A stretch of 41,478 bases of DNA from Chloroflexota bacterium (GTDB lineage: Bacteria > Chloroflexota > Anaerolineae > Aggregatilineales > Phototrophicaceae): contig WTGC01000229.1 of NCBI GenBank assembly GCA_011523705.1, positions 1-41,478 on the forward strand. The letters run 5' to 3'. This document shows positions 15,870-23,238 of this stretch, piece by piece. The first letter of the stretch is position 1, and the number at the start of each line of letters is the position of its first letter. The notes beneath the pieces were generated by a model, which saw only the letters and a program-made list of their open reading frames with translations, was not told the DNA's origin and did no database searches. A program made the position numbers and the translations under genes.

Positions 15870-17192
15870 TTACTCCGCAAGCACTTCGGAGACTTGCGCC
15901 TGCATACTGGCGATTGCCTCTTCAACCGGGATTTCGCCAATGAATGCGCGCGCGCCCTCGATGCCCATGATTTCGCTGACCTGGCTCCATTTGGGCGTTG
16001 GCAGCACAACGCTCAAGCCAAGCTCGCCCAGCGCCGCCGCTTGCTCCAAGGTCGCCAGCGTCGCTTCGTAGTAAGGGTTCGCCGCCTGAAGATCGGGATC
16101 GCCCAGCGCCGACGCGCGCGAGACGATGCCGCCATTGGCCAAATAATCGGCTTGCAAGCCCTCGCTCGTCAGATAGGCGATGAAAGCCCAGGTCGCTTCT
16201 TTCTGCATGGAATCGTCCATCATCGCGAAGGACCAGCCCCATACGCCGGAAAAGGCGCCAGCGGGTCCGGCCGGCAAGGGACTGTATCCAGTCAAGCCGG
16301 CGACCACTGATTTGTCGGGGTTCTCCACCTCAGGCGCGGCCGCCGATGCTTCAATCATGATTGCCGCGCGGCCGAGCATGAAAGCATCCCAGGCTTCGGG
16401 GAAGGAGAAAGACTCGACGCCCACGGGACCGTGCTGCCAGAGATCACGAATGTATTCCAGCGAGGCGACCGTTCCTGGGGAATCCAGCGCCACATCGCCC
16501 GTGGCCGGATCCACCATCATGCCACCAAATGGCGCCAAAAAGATCGACCACATGTAGGTGAATTCCCAACCCAGGCGCGCGCGATAAGAAATGCCGTGCA
16601 CGCCGTCGACGTTCTCGCTGAAATAGGCCGCCGCTTCCATCACTTCATCGTACGTGGTCGGCACCTCGATACCATGCTCTTCGAACAAGTCCGTGCGATA
16701 GAACATGAAGACGGTTTCGCCAGCAAAGGGGATGCCGTAATGCATGCCGTCTTCCCAGAGGAACATGTCGCGATAAGCCTGCAAAATGTCTTCGTAATTG
16801 AACCAGTCCGGCGTAATGTCGGATTCGATCCAGGGTTGGAGCGGCGTCGCGTAGCCGCTTGATGCCACCAGCGGGCTCCACTCGATCGCGGTCATCATCG
16901 CGTCGTAGCTGGCCGATTCAGCCGAGACTTCCAGCAGCATGCGTTGACCGAGCTGGCCCTCTTCCATTTCGTCGAGCGTGACCGAGATGCCGGTCAATTC
17001 CTCGAAGCGCGGGATCATTGTTTTGAAGGCTTCTATCGACGGGTGCGAAGCCACCGCCACGGTGATTTCCGTGCCGCCGTAGGCTTCCTTGATGCCAGCC
17101 GCCCAATCTTCGATTGGGTCATGCGACATCGCGGCAACGCTGGAAAACGCGAGAGCGAATACCAGGAGTACGAGAATCAGTCTTGCTTTCAT
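15870..17192 (-). CDS. Extracellular sugar-type solute-binding protein (cluster A)
   Basis: This exported protein captures the cluster A substrate and delivers it to the two permeases downstream. It is a MalE-like family 1 binding protein of 440 residues. The signal peptide (about 1-22, core LILVLLVFALAF, ending SVAAM) has no lipobox cysteine. The mature part shows TEITVAVASHPSIEAF, FEELTGISVTL and the hinge-type IPFAGETVFMFYRTDLFEE typical of the family, then LGRAAIMIEASAA and WAFIAYLTSEGLQ. The ATG at 17190-17192 is chosen because AAGGAA lies seven bases upstream and the signal peptide begins there; further upstream codons add nothing family-like. The M55 gene lies upstream in the same direction. 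The ligand cannot be read from sequence. Confidence 0.92.
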   Translation of the reverse strand: MKARLILVLLVFALAFSSVAAMSHDPIEDWAAGIKEAYGGTEITVAVASHPSIEAFKTMIPRFEELTGISVTLDEMEEGQLGQRMLLEVSAESASYDAMMTAIEWSPLVASSGYATPLQPWIESDITPDWFNYEDILQAYRDMFLWEDGMHYGIPFAGETVFMFYRTDLFEEHGIEVPTTYDEVMEAAAYFSENVDGVHGISYRARLGWEFTYMWSIFLAPFGGMMVDPATGDVALDSPGTVASLEYIRDLWQHGPVGVESFSFPEAWDAFMLGRAAIMIEASAAAPEVENPDKSVVAGLTGYSPLPAGPAGAFSGVWGWSFAMMDDSMQKEATWAFIAYLTSEGLQADYLANGGIVSRASALGDPDLQAANPYYEATLATLEQAAALGELGLSVVLPTPKWSQVSEIMGIEGARAFIGEIPVEEAIASMQAQVSEVLAE

Positions 17193-17237
17193 GGAACAGT
17201 TCCTTTCAAGTAACTCTGAACAAACGGGGACAATCTG

Positions 17238-17268
17238 CGGATGCATTCTTCCGTCGAGATTGCATCCG
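17238..17268. promoter_or_regulatory. Inverted repeat upstream of the cluster A binding protein gene
   Basis: CGGATGCA (17238-17245) and TGCATCCG (17261-17268) are perfect partners 15 bases apart, about 50 bases before the ATG. It could be an operator or a leader hairpin. No regulator gene is nearby to support either. Confidence 0.3.
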
Positions 17269-17328
17269 ACTTAAGTTTACTCGCTTGGCTCGAATCCGCC
17301 ACAAATTGAGTCAGAGGCCGGGCGATTG

Positions 17329-17346
17329 TGATCATGACCATGATCA
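17329..17346. promoter_or_regulatory. Perfect 18-base palindrome, possible operator
   Basis: TGATCATG, two central bases, then CATGATCA. It lies between the M55 gene and the binding protein gene of cluster A, about 140 bases before the latter's start. The exact symmetry and short spacing suggest a dimeric repressor site, but the site matches no operator that I recognise. Confidence 0.35.
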
Positions 17347-17416
17347 TGGACGAGCAGACACTACCAATTGTCACTGACCGCCAACACGGCGCTTCGGTCG
17401 CTCCGACAGACCTACG

Positions 17417-18250
17417 TCATTGCACGGGCATGTTCTCCCAGGGCCAGATCTTGTCCCAGGCTTCCAACCAGGTGTCCCCGCGGCCAATGACTTTTTCCGC
17501 CGGCAGGTCCAACTCGACGTCGTGGCGCGGCGTATAAGCCATCATCACGTCCGTGTGCCCGAATTCCGCGGTGATCGTCACCGGCGATGCCGGCACATAA
17601 GGCGCGACCGCATTCAGATCCTGCAGCGCCTCATAGGCGCAGGCTTCGATCATTGTGCGGGCGCGTTGCGGCGCGATCTGGCGCGCTGAGAATTTCGAGA
17701 GCCCGCGCTTGACCGCCACCGTCTTCAGGCCGGCGCCGACCAGCTCCGTGGCTTCGCGGCAGGCGGCGACATCGCCGGTGACCATCAGCACCGGGCAGCC
17801 ATAATGACCGCATAGCGCGGCGTTGACGCCGATCTCGCCGACGAGTTGATCATTGAACCAGAGATTTCGGCACTGCGAAAAGGAGATCGTGTGATTCAAG
17901 ACGCCATCCGGCGTATTATTGCGCGCGTGATAGCCAACCATCAGGCAAGCGTCGGCGCCTTGTTCCAGCGGTTCCCGATAATGCGTCCAAGTATGATGGG
18001 CGACGTAATCGCAAGCGGGATCAAGCATGCCTTTGAGCAGCGAATTGTAGCGCCAGTCGCCGCCAGCGTTATGGCCATCGATGACGATGATCTCGGTCGC
18101 GCCCGCCCGGGCAGCGCCGCGCACCGCCGCATTGACTTCGGCGGTATAGAGCTCGCGCCCTTCCGCGTAGCCGGCTTTGCCGCCGCCCACCTGGTCCCAG
18201 GTGACGATGCCGCTGACGCCTTCCATATCGCACATGATCAAGACTCTCAT
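17417..18250 (-). CDS. M55 family D-aminopeptidase, DppA-like (paralogue)
   Basis: This 277-residue cytoplasmic enzyme is very like the M55 protein at 9027-9842; the first 75 residues differ at only a few positions and most differences lie in the C-terminal third. The metal-site pattern is complete: D8, E10, H60, H108 and E139, with H120. It is expected to cleave peptides with N-terminal D-residues. AAAGG lies seven bases before the ATG. It is the first gene of cluster A in transcription order, with 224 bases before the binding protein gene, while its paralogue is the last. Two copies flanking one importer suggest a duplication that was kept for a slightly different substrate or for dosage. 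Confidence 0.88.
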   Translation of the reverse strand: MRVLIMCDMEGVSGIVTWDQVGGGKAGYAEGRELYTAEVNAAVRGAARAGATEIIVIDGHNAGGDWRYNSLLKGMLDPACDYVAHHTWTHYREPLEQGADACLMVGYHARNNTPDGVLNHTISFSQCRNLWFNDQLVGEIGVNAALCGHYGCPVLMVTGDVAACREATELVGAGLKTVAVKRGLSKFSARQIAPQRARTMIEACAYEALQDLNAVAPYVPASPVTITAEFGHTDVMMAYTPRHDVELDLPAEKVIGRGDTWLEAWDKIWPWENMPVQ

Positions 18251-18400
18251 TTGGCTGCCTTTCTAGTTCGATTCATCAACAGATTGGCAGATTTTATCAC
18301 CAGCCGCGCGATTGCAAAATAAACCTGCGACATACCGTAATCAGTAATTCTTGTCCGGTGCTTAATCACAGTAACTTAGTGGCTGTCAACCGAAAGAGCG

Positions 18401-18446
18401 GTAGGGGCGAGTGAACCGTCGTGTCTACGTCCGGCTTGTCTCGCCC
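18401..18446 (+). repeat. Family-1 palindrome with enlarged loop
   Basis: GTAGGGGCGAG start, then 28 bases, then CTCGCCC (18440-18446); arms 18405-18411 and 18440-18446 pair perfectly. The loop contains GTGTCTACG, also found in the loop of the repeat at the left edge of the window. Confidence 0.6.
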
Positions 18447-18539
18447 TAAAGCGCGCTATCACAAGCGCACGCGTTTCGGCGCCGCGCGTAGACACTGCGG
18501 ATCAAACGCCCCAACACGTTTGCGCTTTGATTAAGATCC

Positions 18540-18564
18540 GTAGGGGCGAGGCGGTGACTCGCCC
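18540..18564 (+). repeat. Family-1 palindrome
   Basis: GTAGGGGCGAG start, seven-base arms GGGCGAG (18544-18550) and CTCGCCC (18558-18564), loop GCGGTGA. Confidence 0.75.
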
Positions 18565-18683
18565 ACAGTATTCCGTCTGCACAACAACACGCAAGGTATC
18601 TTGCGTCTCGGTGTGGATAAGAAGCTAGATCAATCAAGTGCTCGCGACATCTAGCTACCCTTCCCCGGTTCACTGGAATTCCG

Positions 18684-18711
18684 CCCCCGACGAGCGGGGG
18701 ATCGAGGGGGG
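18684..18711 (+). repeat. Family-2 C/G-rich hairpin
   Basis: CCCCCG (18684-18689) pairs with CGGGGG (18695-18700) around ACGAG, followed by ATCGAGGGGGG. It lies 30-55 bases beyond the stop codon of the DegT-type gene. Confidence 0.65.
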
Positions 18712-18739
18712 AACAGGGCCGGAGATGGAGTTTGCAGAA

Positions 18740-19966
18740 TCAAAGCAAGTCCCGCGCGTTTTCGCCGATCTTGACGATGGCGTCCGCAATTTCGCGCATG
18801 TCTTCTTCGTCGCCGAGGAGCGCGTTCTGCGTGATCCAGACCGTCTCCCAAGCTTCGCGCTGCGCGTTGGGGAAGGCATCATTGAGAAAGTTATGACTCG
18901 CCCCCGCCTGCGCGCCGCTCAGACGATCGCGATAGGCGCCGCTAGTGAAGACGTCAAGCTGGTGAAGCGGCGGATAAGGCGCTTGCGTCGGGATGCCCTC
19001 GGCTTCCAGCGCCTCGACAAATCGCTCGGTATCGACGCCGGCAAAGGCGCGCTTGTCATAATGGAATATGTAAGCGTATTGGCCGTTGCGCGTGATGCGA
19101 CTGTCGTGAGACTGCGGCGTGATGCCGGGGATATCGCTCAGCAAGCGATCCAGCAGGCGGCCGTTTGCGTGGCGGCGCGCCGTCTGCTCATCAAGCCGCG
19201 AGAGCTGCGCCAGCAGAACGGCGCCCTGCCACTCGCTGAGGCGGTAATTCGAACCATAGACGAAGTGGTCATAGAACCATTTGCCCGGCAGGCGGCCGCA
19301 ATCGTGGGTCGCACGCGCCAGCCGCTCGAAGTCGTCATCGTTGCTGATGACCATCCCACCCTCGCCGGCTGTCATCGTCTTGCTCGCTTGAAAGCTGAAG
19401 GTGCCGCCGACGCCAAATGTGCCGATTTTGCGCCCGTGCCATTCGCTGCCGTGGGCATGCGCCGCGTCTTCCAGCAGCATCAAGCCGTGCTTCTCCGCGA
19501 CCGCCGTCAACTGATCGAGATCGGCGGGCCGGCCGCCCATGTGCACGGCAATGATCGCCTTCGTATTCTCCGTGATAGCCGCCTCGGCCAGTTCCGGATC
19601 GATGCAGTAGCTGTCGGCGCGGACATCCACCAGAACGGGCAAGGCGCCGGCGAAGAGCACAGCGCTGGCAGTGGCGACAAAGGTGGCGTTGGGCACAATC
19701 ACCTCATCGCCCGAGCCGATGCCCATCGCCGCCAGCGCGACTTCCAGCGCGTGTGTGCCATTGGTGACGGCGATGCCGTGTTTCGCCTCGTGGTAGGCGG
19801 CAAATTCGCGCTCAAAGGCCAGCGTTTTCGTGCCCGGCGTCCGCCACCAGACGCGGCTCTCCAGCACTTCGTTGAGCGCTTGGCGCTCGCGCTCGTCGAA
19901 GATGGGCCAGACCGGGAAGGGCTTGGTTTTGGCGGGCGATCCGCCGTGGATGGCGAGCTTTGGCAT
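18740..19966 (-). CDS. DegT/DnrJ/EryC1/StrS family aminotransferase
   Basis: A PLP enzyme of the sugar-aminotransferase family, 408 residues. K196 in FSFQASKTMTAGEGGM is the cofactor lysine and D167 in LLEDAAHAHG binds the PLP ring nitrogen; TNGTHALEVAL near 68-78 and VPNATFVATA near 91-100 are also family marks. The N-terminus MPKLAIHGGSPAK resembles AHBA synthase and scyllo-inosose aminotransferase relatives. Members add or remove an amino group on keto sugars or cyclitols. AGGAAAA precedes the ATG, 39 bases after the permease stop. It is the last gene of cluster B, so catabolic transamination of the imported compound is more likely than antibiotic synthesis, though this is inference. Confidence 0.9.
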   Translation of the reverse strand: MPKLAIHGGSPAKTKPFPVWPIFDERERQALNEVLESRVWWRTPGTKTLAFEREFAAYHEAKHGIAVTNGTHALEVALAAMGIGSGDEVIVPNATFVATASAVLFAGALPVLVDVRADSYCIDPELAEAAITENTKAIIAVHMGGRPADLDQLTAVAEKHGLMLLEDAAHAHGSEWHGRKIGTFGVGGTFSFQASKTMTAGEGGMVISNDDDFERLARATHDCGRLPGKWFYDHFVYGSNYRLSEWQGAVLLAQLSRLDEQTARRHANGRLLDRLLSDIPGITPQSHDSRITRNGQYAYIFHYDKRAFAGVDTERFVEALEAEGIPTQAPYPPLHQLDVFTSGAYRDRLSGAQAGASHNFLNDAFPNAQREAWETVWITQNALLGDEEDMREIADAIVKIGENARDLL

Positions 19967-20005
19967 TTGCGTTTTCCTGTTACTGCGCGGGCGAGCTTCG
20001 CAATT

Positions 20006-20842
20006 CTACCCCTTCAGCGAGCCCAGCGTCAGACCCTTGACGATATACTTCTGCGCGAAAATCGAAAAGACCAGCATCGGCACGATAGCGACGATGGAAG
20101 CCGCCGCCATCTGGCCCCAGTTGATCGAGGTATAGCCGCGAAATGAAGCGACCGCCACCGTGATCGTTTGCGCATCGCTGAAGGTCAGCGAGAGGGCGAT
20201 GGTCAATTCATTCCAAATCCAAATGGCGGTGAGAATGGCGGTGGCTGAGATGCCCGGCGCCGCCAGCGGAATATAGACATGACGCAGCGTCTTCAAATGG
20301 CCGCTGCCATCAATGCGCGCGGCATCGTCCAATTCAGCCGGCACCTCTTTGAAGAAGCTGCGGATCAGCCAGACGGCGAAGGGCAGCGCATGCACCTGAT
20401 AAACCAGCGCCAGGCCGATATGACTGTCGTACCAACCGATGCGCTGATAAAGGACAAACATCGGGATGATGAAGAGGAACTCAGGCAGCATATACGCCAG
20501 CAGCAACCAAACGCCGAAGAGCTTCTTGCCGCGGAAGCTGAAACGGTGGATGCCGTATGAGGAGAAGACAGCGATGACGATGGCGATGAGGACACCGAGC
20601 ACGGTGACATAGACGGAGTTCATGAAGGCTTCGACGAAACCGGGCCGCTCCAGCAAGCCGAGAAAATGATCGGCGATCGGCTCGAAGATCAACTTGGGCG
20701 GCATGGCAAAAGCATCGCGCTGCGTCTTCAGCGATACGCTCAGCAGCCAGACGATGGGAAATAAAGTCAGCAAGATCGCCGCCAGCGAAATCAGATATGC
20801 CAGCAGCCGCTCCATTTGGTCGCGCCGAGCATGCATGACCAT
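20006..20842 (-). CDS. Carbohydrate ABC transporter permease, MalG-type (cluster B)
   Basis: This is a membrane subunit of the cluster B importer, about 278 residues with six membrane helices; the first is LISLAAILLTLFPIVWLLSV. The EAA loop reads AELDDAARIDGSGHLKTLRHVYIPL in the middle of the C-terminal half, and the chain ends KGLTLGSLKG. The start is not settled: ATG at 20842, chosen here, lies five bases after the stop of the MalF-type gene and has GGGA upstream; a GTG at 20857 would overlap that gene by ten bases. Either way the two are translationally coupled. It is followed by the DegT-type gene. Confidence 0.9.
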   Translation of the reverse strand: MVMHARRDQMERLLAYLISLAAILLTLFPIVWLLSVSLKTQRDAFAMPPKLIFEPIADHFLGLLERPGFVEAFMNSVYVTVLGVLIAIVIAVFSSYGIHRFSFRGKKLFGVWLLLAYMLPEFLFIIPMFVLYQRIGWYDSHIGLALVYQVHALPFAVWLIRSFFKEVPAELDDAARIDGSGHLKTLRHVYIPLAAPGISATAILTAIWIWNELTIALSLTFSDAQTITVAVASFRGYTSINWGQMAAASIVAIVPMLVFSIFAQKYIVKGLTLGSLKG

Positions 20843-20847
20843 CGCAA

Positions 20848-21717
20848 CTAATCCCACTCCACGCGTTCTTCAAGTCGCATATAGACGAGGCTGATCGCCA
20901 AGACGATGACGGAGAAGACAACCATGACCGTCATGGATTCGCTCATTTGCAGGAAGCTGAAAGCTTTGCGGTAAGCCAGCGTCTGCATGACTTCGGTGGC
21001 GATCTGGGGTCCGCCGCCGGTCGTGCCGAAGATGATATCGAAGACCTTCAAGGTATCGATGGTGCGGAAGATCAAGATGGTGAAGAGCAGCGGGCGCAGC
21101 ATCGGCAGCTTGACGCGGAAGAAGGTCTGCAGGCTGCCGGCGCCATCCACGCGCGCCGCCTCAAGTGGCTCCTGCGGCAGACTTTGCAAGCCGGCCAGCA
21201 CAATGATAAAGACAAAGGCCGTCTGCCACCAGGCGTCGACCATGATCACCGTGCCCATGGCGGTACCGGTCGTGCCGAAGAATGGTGAAGGCGGCAAGCC
21301 CAACGAAATCAACACATAGTTGACTATGCCGAGCATTGGATCAAGCACAATCTTGGACATCAGCGCCACGATAATGCCGGAGACCATCAGCGGCGTCAGC
21401 AGCAGCGTGCGAATGACGCTCGCGCCGAATCTGAGGCGATCCACAACGACGGCGAGACCGATGCCGAGCACAAGTTCTAATGCCGTCGCGACCACAGCGA
21501 AGACGAAAGTCTGATACAGAACCTGCCAAAACTCGGCGCTGCGAAACAGATCAAGATAATTGCGGGCGCCAACGAAGTCGAACTGGAGGCCCCAATTCCA
21601 GTTGAAGAAGCTGAGCGCAAAAGAAAAGACTGCCGGATACAGCGAGGTGATCGCGAGGATGAGAATGGCAGGCGCGATCAGGAAATACGCGGCTCGGTTG
21701 CTGCGGGCTGAGGGCAT
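20848..21717 (-). CDS. Carbohydrate ABC transporter permease, MalF-type (cluster B)
   Basis: This is the partner membrane subunit of the cluster B importer, 289 residues. Six helices are predicted, beginning with AYFLIAPAILILAITSLYP. The EAA loop is EPLEAARVDGAGSLQTFFRVKLP. It starts after a 118-base gap from the binding protein gene that contains two opposed family-1 palindromes, and runs into the MalG-type gene. The ribosome binding site is weak (TTGGGA), in keeping with the lower amount of permease than binding protein usually made. Confidence 0.92.
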   Translation of the reverse strand: MPSARSNRAAYFLIAPAILILAITSLYPAVFSFALSFFNWNWGLQFDFVGARNYLDLFRSAEFWQVLYQTFVFAVVATALELVLGIGLAVVVDRLRFGASVIRTLLLTPLMVSGIIVALMSKIVLDPMLGIVNYVLISLGLPPSPFFGTTGTAMGTVIMVDAWWQTAFVFIIVLAGLQSLPQEPLEAARVDGAGSLQTFFRVKLPMLRPLLFTILIFRTIDTLKVFDIIFGTTGGGPQIATEVMQTLAYRKAFSFLQMSESMTVMVVFSVIVLAISLVYMRLEERVEWD

Positions 21718-21742
21718 GAAAGTCCCAAACGACTATGAAAGC

Positions 21743-21768
21743 GGGTCAGCCAATGGCTGACCCCTACA
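21743..21768 (-). repeat. Family-1 palindrome, CAG-type arm
   Basis: GGGTCAGCC (21743-21751), loop AAT, GGCTGACCC (21755-21763), then CTACA. The arms pair perfectly but differ in sequence from most other copies, which is good evidence for a conserved fold. Confidence 0.85.
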
Positions 21769-21783
21769 TAGAAACAGCGAGTT

Positions 21784-21808
21784 GTAGGGGCGACCTAGCA
21801 GGTCGCCC
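21784..21808 (+). repeat. Family-1 palindrome, GACCT-type arm
   Basis: GTAGGGG start, GGGCGACCT (21788-21796), loop AGC, AGGTCGCCC (21800-21808). Perfect pairing. It faces away from the copy at 21743-21768, with which it shares the binding-protein to permease gap of cluster B. Confidence 0.85.
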
Positions 21809-21835
21809 GCAATGCTCCCTAAAGGCCTCGCCAAG

Positions 21836-23173
21836 CTACCCATCCATATCCAGGATACGCTGCTGGGCTCTGGCTGTGGCCTCGGCCGGCGCCATGCCGC
21901 CATACATATCCTGAATCGCATCCACAATGACCAGGGCGTATTCGCTCCAGCCTTCGCGGAAGACGACCGTCGTGCGCGACGTCTGCATCGCTTCCAGCAC
22001 CGTATCGACATAGAGCGGATTCAGCGCGTCGACATATTCGGCTTTGTCCCAGGTTGAGACGCGCGCCGCGCCGCCGTGATAGGCGCCGATGATCGGCTCG
22101 ACATCCTTGCTGGTCATCCATTGGATGAAATACCAGGCTGCTTCCGGATTCTGGGCGTTGGCGGGTATGCCGATACCCCACATCCAATGGCCCGTCCAGG
22201 AAGCGCCGCCCGCCTCTACCGGCGGCATGACGGCGTAACCGGTCTTGCCGGCTACCGCCGAGGCTTCCGGATCTTCGAATCCGGGACCGAAAAGGCTGGC
22301 GTCGATGAAAAAGCCGGCGCGCCCCTGCTGGAAGAGCAGGCTGGCATCGGGCCAGTCAAGCGACTGCACGTTGATGGGACCGGCGGACATCATGCCGGCG
22401 TAATGCGACAAGCCAGCCGTTACGCGCTCGTCGGTCAGAATGGGGTTGGACCAGTCGCCATCGAACCAGACATTGTAGGGCAGCGACATCTCCGCTTCGC
22501 CCCAATTGTTCAAGACCATACCGGTGACGGTGTCCATGATGGTGTGCGAGCGGATGCCGCGCATGACTGCGCCGGCGACCATCCCGCCGCTCGAATCTGT
22601 GATGCTCTGCGCCGCTTCGATCAAGCCGCCCATGGTATCGGGAATCTCGCCATCCAAGTATTCATCGACGATGTCCTGATTCCAGAAGAGTGTATAAGCC
22701 TCGAAAGATACCGGAATGGCGTAATCCTGCGCGTCCATGTCTCCGGGCGGGTATTGCGTCGCCTGGGTGAAGCCGGCTGGGAAATCGGCAAAGTCATAGT
22801 CAGCCGCCGTCATGTGATCGTCTTCGAGGAAGGGCGTCAGCGGGTGAATCAATCCGTTAGACCATTGTGTGAAGGCGGTCGAATCCATCGGCACCATGTA
22901 GACATCCATGACGCCTGCATCAGCTCGCAATGCGACTTCCATACGGTCAAAATAGAGATTTTCCGCAAGCGCCTCCACATTGACGGTGATGCCGGTCGCC
23001 TCTTCAAACTCGTCCATGACGCTGCGCATGCCATCGAGCACGGGATGCTCGGGCATCAGAATCGTGATTTCGCTGCCGGCGAATTGCATCCAGTCGATAT
23101 CGCCATTCGCCCGCGCGGCGGGTGCGATACAAATGACCAGTAGCAGAACCAAAAAGATCGCTTTCTTGAACAT
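21836..23173 (-). CDS. Extracellular sugar-type solute-binding protein (cluster B)
   Basis: A MalE-like binding protein of 445 residues for the cluster B importer. The signal peptide (about 1-23, core AIFLVLLLVICIAPAA, ending ARAN) has one Cys in its core, but the residue before it is Ile, so it is not a lipobox. Mature landmarks are SEITILMPEHPVLDGMRSV, FEEATGITVNVEAL, YAIPVSFEAYTLFWNQDI and the late AAWYFIQWMTSKDVEP. The ATG at 23171-23173 has GAGGAG six bases upstream; codons before it belong to the leader. A terminator-like hairpin separates it from the dehydrogenase-like gene upstream, so it may have its own promoter. The ligand is unknown. Confidence 0.92.
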   Translation of the reverse strand: MFKKAIFLVLLLVICIAPAARANGDIDWMQFAGSEITILMPEHPVLDGMRSVMDEFEEATGITVNVEALAENLYFDRMEVALRADAGVMDVYMVPMDSTAFTQWSNGLIHPLTPFLEDDHMTAADYDFADFPAGFTQATQYPPGDMDAQDYAIPVSFEAYTLFWNQDIVDEYLDGEIPDTMGGLIEAAQSITDSSGGMVAGAVMRGIRSHTIMDTVTGMVLNNWGEAEMSLPYNVWFDGDWSNPILTDERVTAGLSHYAGMMSAGPINVQSLDWPDASLLFQQGRAGFFIDASLFGPGFEDPEASAVAGKTGYAVMPPVEAGGASWTGHWMWGIGIPANAQNPEAAWYFIQWMTSKDVEPIIGAYHGGAARVSTWDKAEYVDALNPLYVDTVLEAMQTSRTTVVFREGWSEYALVIVDAIQDMYGGMAPAEATARAQQRILDMDG

Positions 23174-23193
23174 CGTCGTCTCCTCAAATTGAT

Positions 23194-23226
23194 TGAACAA
23201 AATCACTGACTGTCGTCAGAGTGATT
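23194..23226 (-). terminator. Intrinsic terminator after the glycerol-1-phosphate-dehydrogenase-like gene
   Basis: On the minus strand a ten-pair stem with one bulged position (23215-23226 with 23201-23210) closes a four-base loop and is followed by TTTTGTTC. It starts about 13 bases beyond the stop codon at 23239 and resembles the terminator at 1484-1515 in ending with TTTTGTT. Confidence 0.7.
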
Positions 23227-23238
23227 CCAACCTTCGGG

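Larger units (their letters stand above)
18251..18739. other. 489-base intergenic region with palindromes
   Basis: No convincing gene is present. It holds family-1 copies at 18401-18446 and 18540-18564, a family-2 hairpin at 18684-18711, and a 9-base inverted repeat GTGTCTACG (18421-18429) with its partner at 18487-18495. It separates the end of cluster B from the start of cluster A, so the cluster A promoter should lie here; no clear -35/-10 pair was found. Confidence 0.65.

Noticed and set aside
18638..20146. A 502-codon open frame on the plus strand
   Set aside because: It lies opposite the DegT-type aminotransferase gene, which has full family motifs. The plus-strand translation shows no family features and is rich in Arg, His and Gly as expected of an antisense frame in G+C-rich DNA.
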